DNA of 30,955 nt from assembly GCA_020442095.1 (NCBI GenBank), contig JAGRKY010000430.1, forward strand, positions 1 through 30,955, read 5' to 3'. This stretch comes from Bauldia sp. GTDB lineage: Bacteria > Pseudomonadota > Alphaproteobacteria > Rhizobiales > Kaistiaceae. How positions within the stretch are numbered: position 1 is the stretch's first letter; every line of letters begins with the position of its first letter. The notes under the pieces are model-generated. The model ran no database searches and was not told the origin of the DNA. It saw only the letters and a list, made by a program, of their open reading frames with translations. Position numbers and translations under genes: made by a program. Shown piece after piece: positions 22,137 to 29,711 of this stretch.

Positions 22137-23046
22137 GACGATCGGATATGTCGGGGTCGGCCTGATGGGCGGCCCGATGGCCAGGTGGCTGCTCGCTTCG
22201 GGCTACGCCCTGCGTGCGTTCGACGTTTCGCCGGAGCGGATGCAGGAGGCGGTCGCGGCCGGTGCCACGGCGGCCGCATCCGCAGGCGATGTCGTCGAAG
22301 GCGCCGACATCGTGGTCCTCAATCTGCCGACGCCCGCCGCCGTCGAGGAGGCCGTCTTCGGCCAGGACGGAATTGCGGGGCGCATCCGCCCGCCATGCCT
22401 GCTGGTCGACTTTTCGACGATCGAGGTCGATCGATGCCGGAGTTTTGCGCAACGCCTGAAGGACGAGACCGGCTGTAGCTGGATCGACGCACCGGTCTCG
22501 GGCGGACCGGTCGCATCGACCGACGGAACGCTGACCGTGATGGCGGGCGGTGACCCCGCGGATATCGCCCGGCTGCGCCCCTTTTTCGATACGGTCTCGG
22601 CAAATTTCACCCATGTCGGCCCGACGGGCGACGGGCTGGTGGCCAAGATGGTCAGCCAGCTGATCGTCGGTTGCCTCCACGTCGTTCTGGCCGAGGGCGC
22701 GAGACTGGCCGAGCTTTCCGGCATCGACGCTGCGGCAATCCCGGCCTGCGTTGCCGGTGGCCATGCCGACGGCGTCCTTCTCCGCCAGCTCTATCCGCGG
22801 ATCGTCGAGCGCGATTTCCGCCCCCGGGCCTATGTCCGGCAGATCGTCAAGGACCTCCACATGGTCGAAGAACTGGCCGAGTCTACGGGAACGCCGACCC
22901 CGATGCTCGGCACCGCATACGAGCTTTACCGGGGTCTGGCCACCAGCGGTTCCTCGGAACTGGATTCCTCGGCAATTGTCAAAATGTACGAGACCGCCCG
23001 GTCGACACAGGCCACGTCGACCGCCGGTCACGAAGGAGCAAATTAG
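22129..23046 (+). CDS. 3-hydroxyisobutyrate dehydrogenase-like NAD(P)-dependent oxidoreductase
   Basis: The 305-residue beta-hydroxyacid dehydrogenase has IGYVGVGLMGGPMARWL as its Rossmann start, the substrate loop DAPVSGGPVASTDGTLTVMAGG (about 120-141) and the catalytic Lys K173 in GDGLVAKMVSQ. It is clearly diverged from the other family member in this window (9558-10469), which has SGGTHGAEAGT and GAGQTAK instead, so they are unlikely to be redundant. It would oxidise a 3-hydroxyacid or reduce a semialdehyde. It overlaps the lactonase gene by 8 bp and its stop is directly followed by the next ATG, so it is firmly part of the operon. Confidence 0.87.
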   Translation: MTETIGYVGVGLMGGPMARWLLASGYALRAFDVSPERMQEAVAAGATAAASAGDVVEGADIVVLNLPTPAAVEEAVFGQDGIAGRIRPPCLLVDFSTIEVDRCRSFAQRLKDETGCSWIDAPVSGGPVASTDGTLTVMAGGDPADIARLRPFFDTVSANFTHVGPTGDGLVAKMVSQLIVGCLHVVLAEGARLAELSGIDAAAIPACVAGGHADGVLLRQLYPRIVERDFRPRAYVRQIVKDLHMVEELAESTGTPTPMLGTAYELYRGLATSGSSELDSSAIVKMYETARSTQATSTAGHEGAN

Positions 23047-24369
23047 ATGAAGCGACTCAAGGCAGGCCGAAGCGCGGAAGCCGTGGCAGAGGATTCCGCC
23101 AAGGTCCGGTCGACGGTCGAAGGGATCCTCGCCGACATTGCCGAACGCGGCGACCGCGCCGTCCGCGATCTTTCCACCCGGTTCGACGGTTGGGATCGTG
23201 ACGACTACCGTTTGACCGACGCCGAGATCCGCGATTGCCTCAGTCAGCTTTCCGCGCAGGACCTCGACGACATCGCCTTCGCCCAGGCCCAGGTCCGTGG
23301 CTTCGCCGAAAAGCAGAAGGCATGCCTTGTCGACCTCGAGGTCGAGACGCTTCCCGGCGTCGTCCTCGGACACAAGAACGTCCCGGTGAGTTCCGTCGGG
23401 TGTTACGTGCCCGGTGGCAAATATCCGATGCTTGCTTCCGCCCATATGTCGGTCATCACCGCCAAGGTCGCCGGCGTGCCGCATATCGCGACCTGCGCGC
23501 CGCCCTATCAGGGCAAGCCCGCGCCGGCGATCGTCGCGGCCCAGCATATGGCAGGGGCAGACGTGATCTACTGCCTCGGCGGGGTACAGGCGGTCGGCGC
23601 CATGGCTCTCGGCACCGAGACCATCCCCGCCGTAGACATGCTCGTCGGCCCGGGCAACGCCTATGTCGCCGAAGCGAAGCGCCAGCTCTACGGGCGGGTC
23701 GGCATCGATCTCTTCGCCGGGCCAACGGAGACCCTGGTGATCGCCGACGACAGCGTCGATGCGGAGATATGCGCGACCGATCTGCTCGGCCAGGCCGAGC
23801 ATGGGCCGACCTCCCCCGCGATCCTGCTGACGACTTCGGAGAGCCTGGCGCGGGCGACCATGGAAGAGGTGGAGCGCCTCCTCGGCATCCTGCCGACCGG
23901 CGAAATCGCCCGGCAGGCATGGGAGAATTTCGGCGCGGTGATTGTCTGCGACGACGACGAGGAGATGGTGGCCGAGGCAGATCGTATTGCGTCGGAGCAC
24001 GTCCAGGTGATGACGCGCGATCCCGATTACTTCCTCACCAACATGCGCAACTACGGCGCCCTGTTCCTCGGACCGCGGACCAACGTCGCTTACGGCGACA
24101 AGGTGATCGGAACGAACCACACGCTGCCGACCATGAAGGCGGCGCGCTACACCGGCGGCCTGTGGGTCGGCAAGTTCCTCAAGACCTGCACCTACCAGCG
24201 CGTGCTGACCGACGAGGCCTCGGCGATGATCGGCGAACGCTGCTCGAGGCTCTGCATGCTGGAAGGATTCGCAGGTCACGCAGAGCAAGCCAATATCCGC
24301 GTCCGCCGCTATGGCGGCCGCAACGTCCCCTACGCCACCGCCGTCGAGCCGACCACGGCGAGTGCATGA
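23047..24369 (+). CDS. Histidinol dehydrogenase-family alcohol dehydrogenase (HpsN-like)
   Basis: The 440-residue protein is a HisD paralogue. The zinc ligands of HisD are kept as Q249 and H252 (QAEHGP), D351 (YGDK) and H411 (FAGHAEQ). The catalytic pair is E317/H318 (ASEHVQV), and NHTLPT is also conserved. HisD oxidises an alcohol to an acid in two NAD-linked steps. The sequence resembles sulfopropanediol 3-dehydrogenase HpsN (VEILADI-type start, [21 protein letters not shown]). No other histidine genes are nearby, and the operon is catabolic. It probably oxidises a terminal CH2OH of a small polyol or sugar-derived acid to COOH. Its ATG directly abuts the previous stop, with AAGGAG upstream; an SDR pair follows. 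Confidence 0.87.
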   Translation: MKRLKAGRSAEAVAEDSAKVRSTVEGILADIAERGDRAVRDLSTRFDGWDRDDYRLTDAEIRDCLSQLSAQDLDDIAFAQAQVRGFAEKQKACLVDLEVETLPGVVLGHKNVPVSSVGCYVPGGKYPMLASAHMSVITAKVAGVPHIATCAPPYQGKPAPAIVAAQHMAGADVIYCLGGVQAVGAMALGTETIPAVDMLVGPGNAYVAEAKRQLYGRVGIDLFAGPTETLVIADDSVDAEICATDLLGQAEHGPTSPAILLTTSESLARATMEEVERLLGILPTGEIARQAWENFGAVIVCDDDEEMVAEADRIASEHVQVMTRDPDYFLTNMRNYGALFLGPRTNVAYGDKVIGTNHTLPTMKAARYTGGLWVGKFLKTCTYQRVLTDEASAMIGERCSRLCMLEGFAGHAEQANIRVRRYGGRNVPYATAVEPTTASA

Positions 24370-24397
24370 GAAGCCCCGGACAAGGAGAACCCGTCAA

Positions 24398-25150
24398 ATG
24401 CTGCTCGCTGACAAGGTAGCGATCATCACCGGCGCCGCCTCCCCTCGCGGCATCGGCAAGGCCACGGCCCTGCGATTCGCCGAGGAAGGCGCCAGCGTCG
24501 CCGTCGTCGACCTCGATCCCGAGGCGAGTGTTGCGGCAGCCCAGGACATCGGCGCGAAGCATCGTGGCTATGGCTGCGACGTCGCCGACCGCGAGGCGTG
24601 CAAGCGACTGGCCGATCAGGTCCTCGCGGACTTCGGGAAGATCGACATCCTGGTCAATTACGCCGGCGTCAGCCATCCGGACCGGCTGATGGAAGCGACT
24701 CCGGAACGCTACGATCTTGTGATGAACGTCAACGTCCGCGGCACGTTCAACATGTGCCAGGCGGTCGTGCCTCACTTCCTTTCCCGCAAGCAGGGCAACA
24801 TCGTCTGCATCGGCTCGGTCGCGGCGGAGCGCGGCGGCGGCATTTTCGGCGGCGCGCATTACTCGACCTCTAAGGGTGCCGTTCAGGCCCTCGGCAAGGC
24901 CCTTGCGCGCGAACTCGGCCCGGAGGGAATCCGCGTCAATTCGATCGCGCCGGGCACCATCGACACCGACATCTTCGCCGGCCTGCTCTCCGAGGAGAGA
25001 CGCAAGGAGATCGCCGCAAGCGCGCCCCTTGGCCGGCTTGGCACTCCTGACGACATCGCCAAAGCCTGCCTGTTCCTCGTCTCCGACCTTGCCAGCTATG
25101 TCACCGGTATCGTTCTTGACGTGAACGGCGGTATCCTGATCCACCAGTAG
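24398..25150 (+). CDS. SDR family NAD(P)-dependent oxidoreductase
   Basis: The 250-residue short-chain dehydrogenase has the cofactor loop TGAASPRGIG (11-20), Asp39 in VVDLD after strand 2 (favouring NAD over NADP), catalytic S140 and the YSTSK pair Y155/K159. The usual NNAG reads NYAG (87-90), a tolerated variant. I chose ATG 24398 because of AAGGAG about 10 nt upstream and because MLLADKVAIITG starts as in the family. It lies between the HisD-like gene and a second SDR. The pair could interconvert stereoisomers of the HisD-like enzyme's substrate through a ketone; that is inference. Confidence 0.88.
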   Translation: MLLADKVAIITGAASPRGIGKATALRFAEEGASVAVVDLDPEASVAAAQDIGAKHRGYGCDVADREACKRLADQVLADFGKIDILVNYAGVSHPDRLMEATPERYDLVMNVNVRGTFNMCQAVVPHFLSRKQGNIVCIGSVAAERGGGIFGGAHYSTSKGAVQALGKALARELGPEGIRVNSIAPGTIDTDIFAGLLSEERRKEIAASAPLGRLGTPDDIAKACLFLVSDLASYVTGIVLDVNGGILIHQ

Positions 25151-25161
25151 GGGCAACCGCG

Positions 25162-25935
25162 ATGACCGCGCAGCCGACATCGATCTCCGAGCGTTTCCGA
25201 CTTGACGGCAAGCGCGCGCTCGTGACCGGCGCCGGCCGCGGCATCGGCCTCGGCGCGGCTCGTGCCTTTGCCGAGATGGGTGCCGAGGTGACGCTGGTCG
25301 CGCGCAGCGCTGACGAGATAGAGGCTGCGGCGGACGAGATCCGGCAAAGCGGCGGCAAGGCCGACACCTTGGCCGTCGACGTCATGGACCTTGACCGGAT
25401 CCTTCCAGCGATCGCCGAACGGCAGCCCTACCAGATCCTGTTCAACAACGCCGGGATCAACCGGACCAACACCTTCGTCGACGTCAAGATCGAGGACTTC
25501 GACTACATCTTCGGGCTCAACGTGCGGGCCGCATTCTTCGTCGCCCAGGCCGTCGCCCGGAAGCTCGTCGCGGCGGGCGAGAAAGGGTCGATCATCAACG
25601 TGTCGTCGCAGATGGGCCATGTCGGTGCGGCGACGCGCTCGGTCTACTGCGCGTCGAAATGGGCGATGGAAGGCATGACCCGCGCCATGGCGATCGACCT
25701 CGCGCCGCAGGGTATCCGGGTCAACACGATCTGCCCGACCTTCGTCGAAACCAAACTCGCCAACAACTACCTCGGCAATCCCGAATTCCGGACCTACGTC
25801 GAATCGAAGATCAAGCTTGGCCGTGTCGGCCAGGTGGACGACCTGATCGGAGCGATCGTTCTGCTTGCCTCCGACGCATCATCGCTGATGACCGGCTCGT
25901 CGATCGTCATCGACGGTGGCTGGACCGCGGATTAG
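25162..25935 (+). CDS. SDR family NAD(P)-dependent oxidoreductase
   Basis: The 257-residue short-chain dehydrogenase has RALVTGAGRGIGLGAA (motif TGAGRGIG at 22-29), FNNAGINR (95-101), INVSSQMG and the catalytic pair Y162/K166 in VYCASKWAMEG. The ending TGSSIVIDGGWTAD is typical of gluconate 5-dehydrogenase-like and FabG-like SDRs. An Arg (VARSADE) follows strand 2, where the preceding SDR has Asp, so the two may differ in NADP/NAD preference. The gene starts 11 bp after the preceding SDR, firmly in the operon. The substrate is not evident. Confidence 0.88.
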   Translation: MTAQPTSISERFRLDGKRALVTGAGRGIGLGAARAFAEMGAEVTLVARSADEIEAAADEIRQSGGKADTLAVDVMDLDRILPAIAERQPYQILFNNAGINRTNTFVDVKIEDFDYIFGLNVRAAFFVAQAVARKLVAAGEKGSIINVSSQMGHVGAATRSVYCASKWAMEGMTRAMAIDLAPQGIRVNTICPTFVETKLANNYLGNPEFRTYVESKIKLGRVGQVDDLIGAIVLLASDASSLMTGSSIVIDGGWTAD

Positions 25936-25954
25936 GCGCTGCGGAGGAGGTCAC

Positions 25955-26485
25955 ATGGATCCCCGCAGACAAAACCGGCCCGACCGTCTGTTTCCTCCCG
26001 AAACCGCGTCCGCACTGACGGCCGGGCCGGTCATCCATGCTTCGGTCGAAGACGAGAGCCTGATCGCCTATGCGATGGCGGCCGATCCCGTCTTCACCAA
26101 CATGCGTGCCCTCATCGGCCAGCTCTCGGGCATCCTGATCCTCGCCCAGACACGCCGTTGTCGCGACGTCGGGGACCTTCCCGATATCGCGGTCGCGCGG
26201 GAGCGGTGGGGCGAGGTCGTCGAGCATCTCGGCAAGGTCACCGCACCGCAGGGCAAAGAAGCCGACCTCGGCCGATTGCGGGAAGCGGTCGCGCAGGTCG
26301 AGCGGGCGATTTCCGTCATGACCGAGATGCGCCCGCGCGATACCGACGAAAGCGTCGCCAGGGCGAGCAGCCACCTGAAGAGAGCCTATCGGCTGATGCA
26401 GCAGGCCTGCGACCACCGGCTCGGCCTCGCGATGGTCGACCAAAGCGGCGCCTGCTGCAGCTGTGGAGCAAGCCTGTCTCAATAA
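25955..26485 (+). CDS. Hypothetical protein, 176 aa, helical, C-terminal cysteine cluster
   Basis: I do not recognise this family. The ATG at 25955 has a very strong GGAGGAGG site and lies 19 bp after the SDR gene, so it is very probably a real operon member. The protein has no signal peptide or clear membrane segment. Residues about 35-65 and 78-160 look helical with many charged residues. It ends with ACCSCGASLSQ, giving C167, C168 and C170 besides C69 and C152. The cysteine cluster could bind a metal or iron-sulfur centre or be redox-active, but nothing proves it. Its position between dehydrogenases and an MBL-fold hydrolase suggests an accessory, electron-transfer or structural role in the same pathway. 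Confidence 0.75.
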   Translation: MDPRRQNRPDRLFPPETASALTAGPVIHASVEDESLIAYAMAADPVFTNMRALIGQLSGILILAQTRRCRDVGDLPDIAVARERWGEVVEHLGKVTAPQGKEADLGRLREAVAQVERAISVMTEMRPRDTDESVARASSHLKRAYRLMQQACDHRLGLAMVDQSGACCSCGASLSQ

Positions 26486-26507
26486 CCACAAGACCGGGAG
26501 GAAGGGC

Positions 26508-27398
26508 GTGAAGCAATATTCGATCTGGGTGCTGGAATACAGCTATGTGCCGAAGTTCCACAAAAGCGGCGTCCTCTACGGGGCGCACAACGAGGGCTAC
26601 CTGAAGCTCCCCTACTGCTACACGGTCATCAAGGGCAACGGCCATGTCGCGATGTTCGACGTCGGCCACATGAACAAGGGTTATGGCTGGGAATTCGGCA
26701 ACAGCCTCGGCGTCGAGAACTGGCATTCGCCGCAGGAGGTGCTCGCCGAGATCGAACTCACCCCCGAGAACGTCGACACGATATTCATATCGCATTCCCA
26801 CTTCGACCATTTCGGCAATGTCGAGGATTTCCCCAAGGCGACGTTCTACATTCAGGAACGCGAGATTGCGAAATGGGTGTGGGCGCTGTCCCTGCCGGAG
26901 CGCATGCGCTTCCTGCTTACCGGCATCGACCCGGCCGACATCCTGCGCGGCGTCGACCTCGCCCGGAACCAGCGCATGGTCTGCGTCGATGGTGCCATGG
27001 AAGACGTTCTCCCCGGCATCAACCTGCATCCAGCGTTCGACACCCACACCTTCGGCTCGATGTGGGTGTCGGTTCGCAATGACGGCCTGGCGGAATCGCA
27101 GGATGTCTGGGTGCTCGCCGGCGACCTCGCCTATCAGTTCGAGAACCTCGGCGATACGACCGGCAAGGGCGGTCCTCCCGACGGCCGTTACATCCCGGTC
27201 GGCCTCGCGACGGGCAGCCAGCAGAACCTCCTCAACGTGACCGAGGAAATGGTCAAGATGGCCGGCAATGAAACCCGGAGGGTGATCCCGCCGCACGAGG
27301 AGCGGCTGAAGGACCGGTTCCCCTCGCGCATCACCAAGCACGGATTGCGCGTCACCGAGATCTGCCTCGCCGACAATGCGAAGTCCATGGTGAGCTGA
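26508..27398 (+). CDS. Metallo-beta-lactamase-fold hydrolase (N-acyl-homoserine-lactonase-like subgroup)
   Basis: The 296-residue protein, counted from GTG 26508 with GGAGG 5 nt upstream, has the dinuclear-zinc motif HSHFDH (96-101). Later metal-ligand candidates are FDTHTFGSM, LAGDLAY and PPHEE. General form and start (SIWVLEYSYVP...) match the AHL-lactonase-like MBL group. In a sugar-acid operon with no LuxI homologue, a lactone or ester of the pathway is a likelier substrate than a quorum signal. An upstream in-frame ATG (26463) would overlap the previous gene and is less likely. It is the last gene of the (+) operon before a 373-bp gap. Confidence 0.85.
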   Translation: MKQYSIWVLEYSYVPKFHKSGVLYGAHNEGYLKLPYCYTVIKGNGHVAMFDVGHMNKGYGWEFGNSLGVENWHSPQEVLAEIELTPENVDTIFISHSHFDHFGNVEDFPKATFYIQEREIAKWVWALSLPERMRFLLTGIDPADILRGVDLARNQRMVCVDGAMEDVLPGINLHPAFDTHTFGSMWVSVRNDGLAESQDVWVLAGDLAYQFENLGDTTGKGGPPDGRYIPVGLATGSQQNLLNVTEEMVKMAGNETRRVIPPHEERLKDRFPSRITKHGLRVTEICLADNAKSMVS

Positions 27399-27771
27399 CG
27401 GCGAAGCGACGGTCATGTCGATCGCCGCCTGAAGTCCACTCCAGTCGCGGCTGCGGCTCCGAATTCCGATGCCGCGACGCTCGCCCGGGCCGGTGTAGCG
27501 CCGCGGCCGATCCTCCAACAATCATGACTCGCGAAATGTCATTGGTTGGCCCGGAGTAGTGGCAAACCTCTCGCAAGGCTCCGACACAGAGTGGAATGTC
27601 GGAGTCCTGTCTGAAATGCGTGAGTGCAGGGCGGCCGCTCCCAGGCGCGCCATCAACGGGAGAAGCCCTAACCTTCACCCATGACAACCTAGAAATCTCT
27701 TTGTATTGTGAACAGTGGGAGAAACGTTCTCGGGCGGCTTGACGGCCTTGGCTGAGAAACGAGATTCATCT
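27399..27771. promoter_or_regulatory. Intergenic region upstream of the LuxR-PBP gene
   Basis: No gene is supported in this gap. It holds an imperfect long inverted repeat at 27515-27549 (CCAAC...ATGAC / GTCAT...GTTGG) and a perfect one at 27579-27604 (CTCCGACA-N10-TGTCGGAG). A promoter and a partial AACGTT operator lie at its right end, described separately. The repeats may be a terminator for the preceding operon and/or binding sites for the fused regulator. Confidence 0.5.
27681..27732 (+). promoter_or_regulatory. Promoter of the LuxR-PBP gene with partial AACGTT operator
   Basis: ATGACA (27681-27686), a 17-nt spacer and TATTGT (27704-27709) make a good sigma-70-type promoter. The expected start point, about 27716, is followed by GAGAAACGTTCTCG, whose AACGTT core (27723-27728) and right arm CTCG equal those of the 19645 and 21090 operators; the left arm does not match. 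A weaker site for the same LacI protein is plausible. Confidence 0.5.
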
Positions 27772-29499
27772 GTGCCGAACACGTTGAGCGTCGACCCTTC
27801 CGTCGTTCTCCAGATCAACGAGCACGGCGAGTTCGAAGAATGCGGCGCGGCGGCCGGTAGGTTCCCTGTCGTCAGCGAAGAACCGGTGCTCCGGGAATGC
27901 ATACGGAGCGCCGTCGCGAGCCAGCGGCAGACAACCCGCTTCATCTGGATCGATCGGGACAGGCGCTGGCTCAGCATTACGGTCGAGTCCGACCAGGGGC
28001 TCGGCATCCAGGGGATCGTTTCGGCACTTCCCATCCCGCCTCCCTTCGACCTCACGGTCCGCGAGCTCGATATCCTGACCCTCCTGGCGAGCGGCCTCAG
28101 CAACCCGGCAATCGCCTCGCGGCTCGGGCGAAGCCGACGGACCATCTCGACCCACGTCGAACGCATCCTCCGAAAGCTTGGCCAAACGACCCGCGCCGGC
28201 GCTGCCGTCCTGGCGGTCGATCAGGGCCTGTTGCGCGTCCCCTCCCCCGACGGGGGAATCCCCGTCTCCCTGGCGGCGCAGGAACCGGACACCGGCCGCA
28301 CGCGCCATCGCGGCCTCAATCGCCGCAAAATTACGATCGGGGCGCCATTGTCACTTCACGGATTTGCGGGGACGGACGCCGTGGAGATGCTGAATGGCGC
28401 GCAGCTCGCGGTCCGGGAGATCAACGCGCGCGGCGGCGTGCTCGGCCGGCAGCTCGACCTGAAGGTGGTCGATTGCGATGTCAGCCAACCCAAGTCGGTG
28501 GCCCGCGCTTTCAGGACCCTCGTCGATGCCGAAGTCGAGGCAATCGTATCCGGATACACGGCCGCCCAGCACGTCGCCCACGATATCGCCGCCGATTACG
28601 GGTGCCTCTATCTCAACAACGCGACGCTGGAGTCGATGGTCGAGCGTGTCCGCCAGGATCGGACGCGATTCCGCAACGTCTTTCAGATCGGCCCGAGCGA
28701 CATTTATTATGGCCCCGGGTTTGTCCGCTTCCTGAACGAGCTTGAATCACAGGGACACTGGAGGCCGGCCAGCCGGCGGCTCGCCGTCATTCAACCGGCA
28801 TGGCCGGAGATGGACATCGGCTTTCGCGGCCTGGAGAGGATTGCGTCCCGGCACGGCTGGACGATCGACCTGCTGGACGATCTTCCTCTCGTCCACATCA
28901 ATTGGTCGAGAGTGGTCGAATGGATTCACAACGTCCGGCCAGCCGCGATCCTGCTTGCGTACTACTTCCCCGAAGAGACCATCGCGTTTCTGAGGTCCTT
29001 TGCCGCCGATCCGGCAAATGCCCTGGTCTACACCCTGTACGGCCCTTCGGTTCCCGTGTTCCGGCATCAGCTCGGGGGCATGGCGGAAGGCGTGATCTGG
29101 GCGACCGTCACCGGGATGTATTCGGATATTCTGGGCCGGGGCTTTGCCGAACGGTATGAATCAGCCTTCGGAGTCCGGCCCGGCCGCTCCCACGCGAGCA
29201 TAGCCTATGATCGCGTGAACATGCTTGCCAATGCCTGGGCGCGGGCGGGAAATCCCCGGTCGTTCGATCGCGTCGGCGAAGAGCTCCGCAGCTTTGTCTA
29301 TCGCGGCGTGAACGGCTCCTACGCGCTCGACAATACCGGCCAATCCAGTCTTTCCTATCCAGACGCCACCCTCGATCCGTCGATGGGCCAGGCGCATCTC
29401 GTCTACCAGATCCAGGGTGGCCGCCAGCGCATCCTTTCGCCGTCGCCCTATTGCGACAGCGTCTTCCAGTTGCCGCCCTGGTTCGACGGCCGCAAATAG
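27772..29499 (+). CDS. LuxR-type HTH fused to ABC-type substrate-binding (Peripla_BP_6/AmiC-like) domain
   Basis: From GTG 27772 the protein has 575 residues. Residues 1-91 are an unassigned N-terminal domain. Residues about 92-155 are a LuxR/GerE helix-turn-helix (LTVRELDILTLLASGLSNPAIASRL, then TISTHVERILRKLG). A linker (about 156-184) leads to a type 1 periplasmic-binding fold of about 385 residues like amide/urea/branched-chain amino-acid binders (KITIGAPLSLHGF, AVREINARGGVLGRQLDLKVVD, VEAIVSGYTAAQ). There is no signal peptide or membrane segment, so the binding domain is cytoplasmic and probably senses a ligand directly. The frame opens at GTG 27715, but that lies at the predicted transcription start; 27772 is a better guess, with only a weak ribosome-binding site. 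It probably controls the importer genes that follow. Confidence 0.82.
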   Translation: MPNTLSVDPSVVLQINEHGEFEECGAAAGRFPVVSEEPVLRECIRSAVASQRQTTRFIWIDRDRRWLSITVESDQGLGIQGIVSALPIPPPFDLTVRELDILTLLASGLSNPAIASRLGRSRRTISTHVERILRKLGQTTRAGAAVLAVDQGLLRVPSPDGGIPVSLAAQEPDTGRTRHRGLNRRKITIGAPLSLHGFAGTDAVEMLNGAQLAVREINARGGVLGRQLDLKVVDCDVSQPKSVARAFRTLVDAEVEAIVSGYTAAQHVAHDIAADYGCLYLNNATLESMVERVRQDRTRFRNVFQIGPSDIYYGPGFVRFLNELESQGHWRPASRRLAVIQPAWPEMDIGFRGLERIASRHGWTIDLLDDLPLVHINWSRVVEWIHNVRPAAILLAYYFPEETIAFLRSFAADPANALVYTLYGPSVPVFRHQLGGMAEGVIWATVTGMYSDILGRGFAERYESAFGVRPGRSHASIAYDRVNMLANAWARAGNPRSFDRVGEELRSFVYRGVNGSYALDNTGQSSLSYPDATLDPSMGQAHLVYQIQGGRQRILSPSPYCDSVFQLPPWFDGRK

Positions 29500-29711
29500 A
29501 GGACGCCTCGCAGTCTGCTTAAGCGACTAAGTACGTCAGTTGGCGTATTGCCGGTTTCTTGCCGCCTCTCCAAGCTTGGGAAATCCTTGGGCCGTCGACC
29601 CAATGGGTTCGAGGCGCGCGCCGGCTGCATCCTTGTTCGTCGCCGCCTGGTCCTTGAGGAACGGCCCGCAAGGGCAGTGTCAACTCACCCGGTGGGACAG
29701 GAGCCAACAAT
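29500..29711. promoter_or_regulatory. Intergenic region before the second binding-protein gene
   Basis: The 212-bp gap contains the dyads CTTA-N6-TAAG (29518-29531) and TACG-N8-CGTA (29533-29548) close to the regulator's stop, which could be sites for its LuxR-type HTH. No strong promoter stands out. There is no copy of the AACGTT element. Confidence 0.35.

Noticed and set aside
22057..24288. Long (-) frame opposite the hydroxyacid dehydrogenase and HisD-like genes
   Set aside because: Antisense shadow with no domain; the (+) genes have intact catalytic motifs.
23047..24369. Histidine-biosynthesis HisD
   Set aside because: No other his genes are nearby, the operon is catabolic, and the sequence looks closer to HpsN-type paralogues.
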